A stretch of 7,166 bases of DNA from an uncultured Mycoplasmatota bacterium (GTDB lineage Bacteria > Bacillota_I > Bacilli_A > RF39 > UBA660). The notes beneath the pieces were generated by a model. That model worked only from the letters and a program-made list of their open reading frames with translations. It searched no databases and was not told the origin of the DNA. The position numbers and the translations under genes are program-made. The stretch's first letter is position 1. Every line of letters starts with the position of its first letter. The DNA is taken from NCBI GenBank assembly GCA_946494345.1, contig CAMMBX010000061.1, positions 1 through 7,166 of the forward strand, written 5' to 3'. This document shows, one piece after another, positions 1 to 5,695 of this stretch.

Positions 1-2
1 AA

Positions 3-545
3 TCAAAATATGGTAAGTTAGGTAATACTAACTTTACAGGTACAAATAAAGAGATATATCAAAATAAAAGTGACCAATACATAACAGGATGTAGTTATGG
101 AAGTCCAAGTAATGAAAACACTGATTATGGATGCCAATATACATATGATGAGAGCATAGGAGGAACAGGATCCTCAACCACAGGAACAATCTTTGGAATA
201 TATGATATGAGTGGAGGAACCTGGGAGTATGTTATGGGAAATTATAATGATATAGTTGCAAGTAGTGGTTTTATAAATATGCCAGAGGATAAATATTATG
301 ATAAATATACAAGTACTGATGTAAATACAGCTTGCAATGGTAATAACTGTTTATCTCATTCTTTATTAGAAACAAGTGGCTGGTATAATGATGGAAATAT
401 TATGATCAATGAAACATATCCGTTTTTAGTACGTAGTTATAAATATAGCTATTCGGCTGCTGGTATTTTTAGTTTTAGTGATTTAAATTCTACTGGTGAT
501 ATTTTTAGCGATACATCTTTCCGTCTAGTAGCAACAATAAAGTAG
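3..545 (+). CDS. FGE-sulfatase-like surface protein, 3' part only (5' end outside window)
   Basis: The frame is open from the window edge to a TAG at 543-545, so this is the C-terminal ~180 residues of a longer protein; the first ATG at 207 is internal. The visible part is rich in Gly, Ser, Thr, Asn and Tyr, as in exported proteins. It carries GIYDMSGGTWEYVMG (about residues 63-77 of the fragment), which resembles the 'LYDMSGNVWEWV' signature of the formylglycine-generating-enzyme/sulfatase-modifying-factor fold. The end, SFRLVATIK, resembles that fold's closing GFR(L/V)V strand. From memory, related domains occur as C-terminal parts of prepilin-like or other surface proteins in gut Firmicutes. 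The N-terminus that would show a signal peptide or pilin leader is missing. No catalytic activity can be claimed. The fold assignment is moderate and the biological role is unknown. Confidence 0.6.
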   Translation, partial: SKYGKLGNTNFTGTNKEIYQNKSDQYITGCSYGSPSNENTDYGCQYTYDESIGGTGSSTTGTIFGIYDMSGGTWEYVMGNYNDIVASSGFINMPEDKYYDKYTSTDVNTACNGNNCLSHSLLETSGWYNDGNIMINETYPFLVRSYKYSYSAAGIFSFSDLNSTGDIFSDTSFRLVATIK

Positions 546-630
546 AACTTCCATAAAATTATAAAAAAAGTTAAAAAAGTATGAATTTTGTAAATTGACC
601 ATAATTTTTATAGGCAATTTTGTAATTTCA

Positions 631-663
631 GGGCCTCAATTAAGCAAATTGAGGGCCTTTTTT
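631..663 (+). terminator. Rho-independent terminator after the FGE-like gene
   Basis: The arms are GGGCCTCAATT (631-641) and AATTGAGGGCC (647-657), with a 5-nt loop and one internal G-G mismatch. Six T residues (658-663) follow. It is the most GC-rich patch in the intergenic region, lies 85 bp past the stop codon, and separates the FGE-like gene from comEA. Confidence 0.88.
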
Positions 664-741
664 CTTATGAATTTACAATATTTGCTTTTTGCACTTTTTT
701 TCTTATTCTGTTAGTATCTTAACTGGAAAGGAGGAAAAGAA

Positions 742-1446
742 ATGACTTTTACTTATCGTCATAAGAAAGAAATTATTCTTTGTGCTTTAGGACTTGTTTT
801 GCTATTAGTCATAGGTACTATCTTTATCTATAAAAATTATAATAATAAAGATAATACTAAAGAAAATATTGTTTTAAATACAAAGAAAAATGAAAAGCAG
901 GATAAAGAGGAGGAAGAAGAACAAGAAGAAACTTACTATCAAGTTGATATTAAAGGAGAAGTTAATAATCCTGGAATATATACTGTTAAAGTTGGCAGCA
1001 GAGTAATTGATGTCATTAGATTAGCAGGCGATTTAACTAGTGAAGCTGATACTTCAGTATTAAACTTATCTAAAAAAGTAACTGATGAAATGGTTATTGT
1101 TGTCTATAGTTATGATGAAGTAGAAAATTTCACCGAAACTAAGGAGAAAGAAGAAATAGAACAAGAAGCTTGTTTAAATCAAAATGAAATCATTAATGGT
1201 GCTTGTATTAAAGATGCTGAAACTGATAGTAGTTCAAGTAGTGTAGTTATTAGCGGTAAATTATCATTAAATAATGCTACAATTGAGGAATTAATGACAC
1301 TTCCTGGAATTGGTGAAGCGAAAGCTGAAGCTATTATAAAGTATCGGGAAGAAGTAGGAGCATTTCAAAATATTGAAGAATTAAAAGAAGTAAATGGTAT
1401 AGGAGACGCTATTTTTGATCAAATTAAGGAAAATATTACTATTTAA
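742..1446 (+). CDS. comEA: ComEA, membrane-anchored competence DNA receptor
   Basis: This 234-residue protein is predicted to bind double-stranded DNA outside the membrane and pass it to the ComEC channel during transformation. The architecture fits the family. A short basic N-terminus is followed by one membrane anchor (about 11-30), then a highly charged acidic linker (31-64). An SLBB domain follows (about 65-125, VDIKGEVNNPGIYTV onwards), and a C-terminal double helix-hairpin-helix DNA-binding domain (174-234) has hairpins LPGIG (187-191) and VNGIG (217-221). AAAGGAGG at 727-734 lies 7 nt before the ATG and fixes the start. The linker between SLBB and HhH contains two cysteines (C144 and C155), which could form a disulfide outside the cell. 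The end of the gene overlaps comEC, so the two are probably co-expressed. The comEB gene found between comEA and comEC in B. subtilis is absent. Confidence 0.92.
   Translation: MTFTYRHKKEIILCALGLVLLLVIGTIFIYKNYNNKDNTKENIVLNTKKNEKQDKEEEEEQEETYYQVDIKGEVNNPGIYTVKVGSRVIDVIRLAGDLTSEADTSVLNLSKKVTDEMVIVVYSYDEVENFTETKEKEEIEQEACLNQNEIINGACIKDAETDSSSSSVVISGKLSLNNATIEELMTLPGIGEAKAEAIIKYREEVGAFQNIEELKEVNGIGDAIFDQIKENITI
1401..1417 (+). promoter_or_regulatory. Ribosome binding site and TTG start of comEC inside comEA
   Basis: AGGAG at 1401-1405 is followed after 9 nt by TTG at 1415-1417. The next residues (IKLRKILLF) give a basic N-terminus leading into a membrane helix. No ATG in that frame gives a better fit to the family, so translation of comEC probably starts within comEA and is coupled to it. 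Confidence 0.65.
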
Positions 1447-3490
1447 ATCTATTTATATTGCATTATTTATATTTAGTTTAATTTATCTTGTTATTTATAT
1501 AAACATAGACTTTACTTCGAAGTTTAATGGAAACGAAAGGAGGATAACTGGCGAAGTTAAAGATATTAAATATCAAGGTAATAAAATGACACTGACACTT
1601 AAATCAAAAGAAAAACTTATTGCCACATATTATTTTGATACTAAAACTGAATTAAATAAAACAAAAAAAGAACTATCATTAGGAGATACTCTTATCTTAG
1701 AAGGAGAGTTAGCTAAACCTACCTCCAGTAAGAATTTCTATAGTTTTTCCTACCCAGCCTACCTAAAATATCGAAAAATTTTCTATACAATGAAAGTATC
1801 AAACTTTTATATTAAATTTAAAAATAGTAATATTTTAAATAATATTAGGAATTCAGTCAGAAACCATATAAGTAATAATAAAGTAGGGAGTTATATAAAA
1901 ATATTCTTCTTAGGAGATAATACTTCCTTTAATACCACTTTAGAAGATAATTTTAGAAATCTCGGTATATCACACCTCTTTGCTCTATCAGGAACACAAA
2001 TAAGTTTTATTATTGCTGTTTTAAATATTATATGCAAAAAATCTTTTTCCGTAAAAAATATGCTATTAATATTTAGCATACTACTCCTTTATTATTTAAT
2101 AATAGATGCTTGTGCTGCCATTGATAGAGCTTTAATTTTTAGTTTAGTGTTTTCTATAAATAAGGCTTTTAATTTGGAAATAAAACCTCTTTTCTTAATT
2201 CTATTATCTTTAAGTATACTTATACTTATAAACCCTTATTATATTTATGATGTTGGTTTCCAATACTCAACGATTATTAGTTGTACATTAATACTATGTA
2301 TGCAAAATAAGAAAAGTAAAGGTAAGATAATAGACTTATTAGAAGTATCATGGGTAAGCTTCTTAGTTAGTTTGCCCATTTCTTTATATAACTTTTCTTA
2401 TATTAATCCTCTTAGCATAATTTATAATCTATTCTATGTGCCATTCATTAATATTATAATATTTCCTTTATCAATTGTTTGTTTCTTTATACCACACTTA
2501 TCTTTTATCTTAGAATTTTTTATAAATATTTTTGAATCAAGTGTAACAATTCTATCTAACATTGATATAGGTTATATTACTTTAGCAAGATTTAATATAA
2601 TCTATTATTTATTATACTATGTATTTATATTTAGTTATTTATTCTTAAAAGCAAAGAAAAGATTATTTCTCCTCTTAATATTATTGATGGTAATTATTCA
2701 TTACTATTATCCAAAACTCCTACCAAAAGATGCTTTATATATGATAGATGTAGGACAGGGAGATTCTTTTCTAATAACATCTAATAATAAAACAATGTTA
2801 ATAGATACAGGTGGTGTTATGAATTATTATCAAGAAGAGTGGATGCAGTATGAAAAGACAAGTAGTGGTAAATACTTAGTTACCTTTTTAAATCAATTAG
2901 GAATAACAAAACTAGATTATTTAATCTTAACTCATGGTGACTATGATCATGCTGGAGAAGCTTTAACAATCATGAGTGAGATAAAAGTAGAAAATGTTTT
3001 CTTTAATGGAAATGAACTAAATTCATTAGAAAAAGAAATTTGGAATAATTCTTCTCATCATTATAAACTAGAAGAAGGAGATAGTTTTACTTTAGGTAAT
3101 TTTAATTTTCTAGTTATTTCTAATACATATAAAGACGAAAATGACAGCAGTTTAGTTTTATATAGTACTGTTTTTGATAAGAGTATATTATTTATGGGAG
3201 ATGCAAGTATTAAAAGTGAAGAGTATATATTAGACAATTATGATATAAGTGATATTACGATACTAAAAGTAGGACATCATGGTTCTAGAACTAGTAGTAG
3301 TGAAAAGTTTATTAATAAAGTTAATCCTACTTATGCTTTAATATCAGCAGGACTTAATAATAAATTTAATCATCCTCATAAAGAAGTAGTAGAAACATTA
3401 ATTAATAATGGCTCAACAATTTATAATACTGTGGTAAATGGAATGGTTATGTTTGATTTTACTAGTAATAAAATTAAAATTTACACATGA
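1415..3490 (+). CDS. comEC: ComEC/Rec2, competence DNA channel with C-terminal metallo-hydrolase domain
   Basis: This 691-residue polytopic membrane protein is predicted to carry single-stranded DNA across the membrane during transformation. In order it has a membrane helix near 9-30, a DUF4131/OB-like extracellular region (about 40-130), the Competence-domain helices (about 155-425), and a metallo-beta-lactamase domain (about 440-691). The last shows MIDVGQGDSF (443-452), LIDTGG, the metal-site motif THGDYDH (506-512), GDAS (595-598), GHHGS (620-624) and HPH (653-655). The metal-binding set looks complete, which fits a nuclease role for this domain. The conserved SG(L/M)H motif of the Competence domain reads SGTQ here (192-195), losing the usual histidine. 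The start is a TTG overlapping comEA by 32 nt. Its TGA stop is followed directly by TAG. The holA gene that often follows comEC is absent; spoIIGA comes next. Confidence 0.93.
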   Translation: MIKLRKILLFKSIYIALFIFSLIYLVIYINIDFTSKFNGNERRITGEVKDIKYQGNKMTLTLKSKEKLIATYYFDTKTELNKTKKELSLGDTLILEGELAKPTSSKNFYSFSYPAYLKYRKIFYTMKVSNFYIKFKNSNILNNIRNSVRNHISNNKVGSYIKIFFLGDNTSFNTTLEDNFRNLGISHLFALSGTQISFIIAVLNIICKKSFSVKNMLLIFSILLLYYLIIDACAAIDRALIFSLVFSINKAFNLEIKPLFLILLSLSILILINPYYIYDVGFQYSTIISCTLILCMQNKKSKGKIIDLLEVSWVSFLVSLPISLYNFSYINPLSIIYNLFYVPFINIIIFPLSIVCFFIPHLSFILEFFINIFESSVTILSNIDIGYITLARFNIIYYLLYYVFIFSYLFLKAKKRLFLLLILLMVIIHYYYPKLLPKDALYMIDVGQGDSFLITSNNKTMLIDTGGVMNYYQEEWMQYEKTSSGKYLVTFLNQLGITKLDYLILTHGDYDHAGEALTIMSEIKVENVFFNGNELNSLEKEIWNNSSHHYKLEEGDSFTLGNFNFLVISNTYKDENDSSLVLYSTVFDKSILFMGDASIKSEEYILDNYDISDITILKVGHHGSRTSSSEKFINKVNPTYALISAGLNNKFNHPHKEVVETLINNGSTIYNTVVNGMVMFDFTSNKIKIYT

Positions 3491-3528
3491 TAGAAAGCCC
3501 TAGGAAAAACTAAAAAACAAACTCCAAT

Positions 3529-3559
3529 AAGAAACGACAAATTATTCGCTTCTTTTTTT
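3529..3559 (+). terminator. Possible weak terminator after comEC
   Basis: AAGAAACGA (3529-3537) pairs with TCGCTTCTT (3546-3554) around an 8-nt loop with one A-C mismatch, and the T run extends to 3559. It is the only terminator-like structure between comEC and spoIIGA. The stem is AT-rich and imperfect, so termination may be partial. The same bases could instead belong to the spoIIGA promoter region. Confidence 0.35.
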
Positions 3560-3560
3560 A

Positions 3561-3566
3561 TATACT
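3561..3566 (+). promoter_or_regulatory. Candidate -10 element (TATACT) upstream of spoIIGA
   Basis: TATACT lies 16 bp before the spoIIGA ATG. No consensus -35 sits 17 bp upstream. In B. subtilis the spoIIG promoter also lacks normal spacing and depends on Spo0A. Two degenerate Spo0A-box-like sequences lie nearby: AACGACA at 3533-3539 and TTCGCTT at 3546-3552, each matching 5 of 7 positions of the reverse-orientation consensus TTCGNCA. This is suggestive only; the closeness to the start would also leave a very short leader. Confidence 0.2.
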
Positions 3567-3582
3567 TGAAACGGTGGTAGGA

Positions 3583-4368
3583 ATGAAAGTATATTTAGAT
3601 CTAATATTCTTTATTAATTTCATGTTTGATTTACTCCTTTTAATGACAGTTAGTATAGAATGCAAAGTCTTTTCTAAAAGAAGAAAACTACTTATCTCTT
3701 CCTTCTTGGGAAGCCTTAGTACATTTCTTTTATTCCTACCCTTAAATAATTTTTCTTTATTTCTTTTTAAAGTAGTAATAAGTATCATTATGATTCTTGT
3801 AGGTTTTAAAATAACATCTAAAGAACTATTTTTTACTCTCATTAAAAGTCTTTATGGCAATAGTATTATCTTAGGAGGTCTTATCTATTTTTTAAATAAT
3901 CAATTTAGTTATAAACAAAAAGGTTTTATTTTTATCCATGATGGTACTAGTTTAAACTTAATAATTATTTTAGTTTTTAGTCCTATTATCTTCTATTTAT
4001 ATCATAAAATGATGGTGAGAGAAAAAAAGAAAAAAGAACTATTGCACAAAGTGTCTATTAAATGCAAAAAAGGTTCTATTAATACATTAGGATTCTTAGA
4101 TACAGGTAATAACATAAAAGACCCTTATAAAAAACGTGGAATTATTCTTGTTGATCCTAGTGAATTAAATCTTAATTTAGAAGAAGCTATTTTAGTACCA
4201 TTTAAAACAGTAGAATCTAATGGTTTACTTAGATGTACAGAAATAGAGGAATTAAGAATAGATGATAATTTAATTACTAATAAATATTTATTAGGAGTAA
4301 GTCCTAAAAATATTGATATAAAGGGAGCGACTTGCTTACTTCCTAATATAATAGAGGAGGAACTTTAA
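3583..4368 (+). CDS. spoIIGA: SpoIIGA, membrane aspartic protease that processes pro-sigma-E
   Basis: This 261-residue protein (from the ATG) is predicted to cleave the pro-sequence of sigma-E in the mother cell early in sporulation. The N-terminal half is hydrophobic with about five membrane segments (roughly 5-22, 36-54, 58-76, 86-104 and 124-141). The C-terminal half carries the aspartic-protease motif FLDTGNNIKDP (171-181), with D173 as the likely catalytic aspartate, followed by LVPFKTV (204-210), both typical of SpoIIGA. The start MKVYLDLIFFINFMFD matches the family N-terminus (MKxYLD...NF...D), so I prefer ATG 3583 over the in-frame GTG at 3574. GGTGG at 3573-3577 would be its ribosome binding site, 5 nt away. 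It is somewhat shorter than B. subtilis SpoIIGA. The adjacent sigma factor gene is its substrate, which makes the call firm. Confidence 0.93.
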   Translation: MKVYLDLIFFINFMFDLLLLMTVSIECKVFSKRRKLLISSFLGSLSTFLLFLPLNNFSLFLFKVVISIIMILVGFKITSKELFFTLIKSLYGNSIILGGLIYFLNNQFSYKQKGFIFIHDGTSLNLIIILVFSPIIFYLYHKMMVREKKKKELLHKVSIKCKKGSINTLGFLDTGNNIKDPYKKRGIILVDPSELNLNLEEAILVPFKTVESNGLLRCTEIEELRIDDNLITNKYLLGVSPKNIDIKGATCLLPNIIEEEL

Positions 4369-5061
4369 ATGATTAGTTTACTTTATTTAGTAGCATTTTT
4401 ACTTGATAAGTCTTATGAAATTTTTTATGTAGGTAGTAGTGATATCTTACCAGAACCATTATCTAAAGAAGACGAAGAAGCCTATCTTGTTATGGCTATG
4501 GATGGAGATATTCATGCTAGAGATGTCTTAATAGAACATAACTTAAGATTAGTAGTCTTTCTTGCTAAAAAGTATGAAAATACAAAGGTTGATCTAGAAG
4601 ATTTAGTAAGTATAGGTACAATTGGTCTTATAAAGGGAATAAATACTTTTAAACCTGATAAAAATATAAAACTTGCTACCTATGCCTCACGTTGTATTGA
4701 TAATGAAATCCTTATGTATTTAAGAAAGATTAAAAAATCTAAAACAGAAGTTAGTATAGATGCTTCTTTAAGTTTAGATGCTGAAGGTAATGAATTACAT
4801 CTTGAAGATATTTTAGGAACAGAAAAAGATATAGTAACTAAAGGAATAGAAGAAGAAACAGATAAAAAATTAATGTTAGAAGAAGTAATGAAGTTAAATC
4901 CAAGAGATAGAGATATTATCATATTAAGATATGGACTAATGGGACATAACGAACTAACTCAAAAAGAAGTAGCAGAACTTCTTGGTATTAGTCAATCATA
5001 TATTTCAAGAATAGAAAAGAAAGTGATTAGGAGGTTAAAGAATATAGTTAAGTATTCATAA
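4369..5061 (+). CDS. sigE: RNA polymerase sporulation sigma factor, sigma-E
   Basis: This 230-residue sigma-70-family factor is predicted to direct early mother-cell transcription after processing by SpoIIGA. Region 2 spans about 52-121 and contains LIEHNLRLVVFLAKKYENT, DLEDLVSIGTIGLIKGINTF and the near-invariant KLATYASRCIDNEILMYLR. SEVSxD-like TEVSID (126-131) follows, then region 4 (about 170-228) with its helix-turn-helix TQKEVAELLGISQSYISRIEKKVI. These central motifs and the neighbour spoIIGA favour sigma-E over sigma-K. AGGAGG at 4355-4360 is the ribosome binding site. The spoIIGA stop TAA directly precedes ATG in the same frame, so no longer start exists. Residues before the conserved YVG (20-22) form a putative pro-sequence of about 19 residues. 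It is short, mostly hydrophobic and poor in basic residues, unlike the 27-residue basic one of B. subtilis SigE. The usual downstream sigG is not present here. Confidence 0.93.
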   Translation: MISLLYLVAFLLDKSYEIFYVGSSDILPEPLSKEDEEAYLVMAMDGDIHARDVLIEHNLRLVVFLAKKYENTKVDLEDLVSIGTIGLIKGINTFKPDKNIKLATYASRCIDNEILMYLRKIKKSKTEVSIDASLSLDAEGNELHLEDILGTEKDIVTKGIEEETDKKLMLEEVMKLNPRDRDIIILRYGLMGHNELTQKEVAELLGISQSYISRIEKKVIRRLKNIVKYS

Positions 5062-5066
5062 GAATT

Positions 5067-5222
5067 ATGAGAAATGAAAAAGATGAATTAATAAAAATGA
5101 GATATTTATATAAAATGAAACAAAATAAATATTTGGGAATAGTTAATAATGATATAGATTTTAAAAATAAATACTTTAAAAGTTTAGAAGACTTTAAAAG
5201 AAAATATATAGGAGTTAAATAG
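5067..5222 (+). CDS. Small charged hypothetical protein, 51 aa, directly behind sigE
   Basis: ATG at 5067 lies 5 nt after the sigE stop and the frame runs to TAG at 5220-5222. The product is rich in Lys, Asn, Tyr, Phe and acidic residues, with no membrane segment or cysteine: MRNEKDELIK at the start and EDFKRKYIGVK at the end. No good Shine-Dalgarno precedes the first ATG, and in-frame ATGs at codons 11 and 17 are alternatives. Translation may be coupled to sigE termination. Support is that the frame fills almost the whole gap between sigE and a terminator-like hairpin overlapping its stop codon, and that the composition is protein-like. AT-rich DNA yields such frames by chance less often when stops are this common, but I do not recognise the family and assign no function. 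Confidence 0.5.
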   Translation: MRNEKDELIKMRYLYKMKQNKYLGIVNNDIDFKNKYFKSLEDFKRKYIGVK

Positions 5223-5240
5223 AAATATTTAATTCTTTTT
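5210..5240 (+). terminator. Hairpin with T-rich tail ending the spoIIGA-sigE unit
   Basis: AGGAGTTAAATA (5210-5221) pairs with TATTTAATTCTT (5226-5237) around a GAAA tetraloop. This gives 12 pairs, two of them G-U. The T-rich stretch TTCTTTTT spans 5233-5240. The stem is AT-rich, so strength is uncertain. The position, just before a strong promoter at 5243, fits a transcription boundary. Confidence 0.5.
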
Positions 5241-5242
5241 AG

Positions 5243-5271
5243 TTGACTTTTATTTTCAGTTTTACTATAAT
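5243..5271 (+). promoter_or_regulatory. SigA-type promoter of the Fur/PerR-hydrogenase-rubrerythrin operon
   Basis: TTGACT (5243-5248) and TATAAT (5266-5271) are separated by exactly 17 bp, close to the vegetative sigma-A consensus. Transcription would start near 5278, inside the palindromic operator, which leaves a leader of roughly 28 nt before the regulator's ATG. This is the best promoter in the window. Confidence 0.85.
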
Positions 5272-5274
5272 TTT

Positions 5275-5293
5275 ATTGATAATAATTATCAAT
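5275..5293 (+). promoter_or_regulatory. Fur-box operator, perfect 9-1-9 palindrome
   Basis: ATTGATAATAATTATCAAT is a perfect inverted repeat with a single central base. Its core at 5277-5291 matches TGATAATNATTATCA, the B. subtilis Fur-box 7-1-7 consensus, at every position. It differs from the PerR-box consensus TTATAATNATTATAA at the second and second-last positions. It lies between the -10 element and the ribosome binding site, over the expected transcription start, where a bound repressor would block initiation. The Fur-family gene just downstream probably represses itself and the genes behind it. Confidence 0.88.
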
Positions 5294-5305
5294 AAGGTGT
5301 TAGAT

Positions 5306-5695
5306 ATGGAAAGAAATACAAAGCAAAGACAAGAGATAATAGAAACATTAAAAGCTTGTTATGATCATCCAACTATTAAAGAGTTATATGATTTAATAAA
5401 AAAGAACCACAAAAATATAGGGCAAGCGACTATTTATAGAACTATTAATAATCTTGTAAAAGAAGATGTGATTAGAAGAGTAGAATGTCCTGATGGTATT
5501 CATTATGATTATAGAAAAGATCATTATCATTTTTATTGTCTTAAATGCTCTAAGATTACTGATGTTTTCCTTGATAACAAAATAATTGATAATTTATTAT
5601 TATCTTCTAACTTAAATAACATAAAACATGTTAACTTAGTATTTGAAGGTATATGTGATAGTTGTAAAGGAAAGAGTAGTTATGAAATTAAGTAA
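5306..5695 (+). CDS. Fur/PerR-family metal-dependent transcriptional regulator
   Basis: This 129-residue protein is predicted to be a dimeric repressor sensing iron or peroxide. The N-terminal winged helix (about 1-65) has recognition-helix region ATIYRTINNL; the C-terminal half is the metal-binding and dimerisation domain. Structural zinc ligands are two CxxC pairs: C78/C81 and C117/C120. Aligned to B. subtilis PerR, the regulatory-site residues H37, D85, H91, H93 and D104 correspond to H21, D68, H73, H75 and D86, all present. The aspartate D86 is the PerR-type residue, where Fur has glutamate. In contrast, R45 replaces PerR's N61, and arginine there is the Fur-type DNA-recognition residue. 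The start is ATG 5306, with AAGGTG at 5294-5299; the open frame upstream to 5243 is promoter and operator. It overlaps the hydrogenase gene by 14 nt. Whether it is PerR or Fur in function is open, so no symbol is given. Confidence 0.92.
   Translation: MERNTKQRQEIIETLKACYDHPTIKELYDLIKKNHKNIGQATIYRTINNLVKEDVIRRVECPDGIHYDYRKDHYHFYCLKCSKITDVFLDNKIIDNLLLSSNLNNIKHVNLVFEGICDSCKGKSSYEIK

Noticed and set aside
682..717. A promoter for comEA (TTGCAC, 17 bp, TAGTAT, or TTGCTT, 16 bp, TATTCT)
   Set aside because: A promoter is expected between the terminator and comEA, but these matches are only 3-4 of 6 and two overlapping solutions exist in T-rich DNA, so I cannot choose one.
1891..2079. Open frame on the minus strand within comEC
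   Set aside because: It is antisense to a well-supported gene, has no ribosome binding site or recognisable motifs, and is expected by chance.
3488..3493. TGATAG at the end of comEC as a sign of a TGA-Trp (Mycoplasma-like) code
   Set aside because: Tryptophans are encoded by TGG and no gene contains an internal TGA, so the standard bacterial code fits; the tandem stop is probably chance.
3558..3842. Open frame on the minus strand over the start of spoIIGA
   Set aside because: It is a shadow of spoIIGA's coding bias. The product shows no recognisable domain.
4366..4371. SpoIIGA-SigE as a single gene split by a mutated stop, because both are in the same frame
   Set aside because: The two are separate proteins in all known spore formers, and AGGAGG at 4355-4360 serves the sigE ATG. 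The shared frame is chance.
4680..4922. Open frame on the minus strand within sigE
   Set aside because: It is complementary to conserved sigma-factor regions 2 to 4, which explain its openness.
5243..5305. An N-terminal membrane helix on the Fur-family regulator, if translation began at TTG 5243
   Set aside because: These codons are the -35, the -10, the Fur-box palindrome and the ribosome binding site read through. ATG 5306 has AAGGTG at the right distance, and the protein from there matches the family start.
5643..5681. A hydrogenase start at TTG 5643 adding 13 residues
   Set aside because: ATG 5682 has AAAGGAAAG upstream and gives the expected N-terminus. The extra residues lie inside the regulator's coding end and have no family match.
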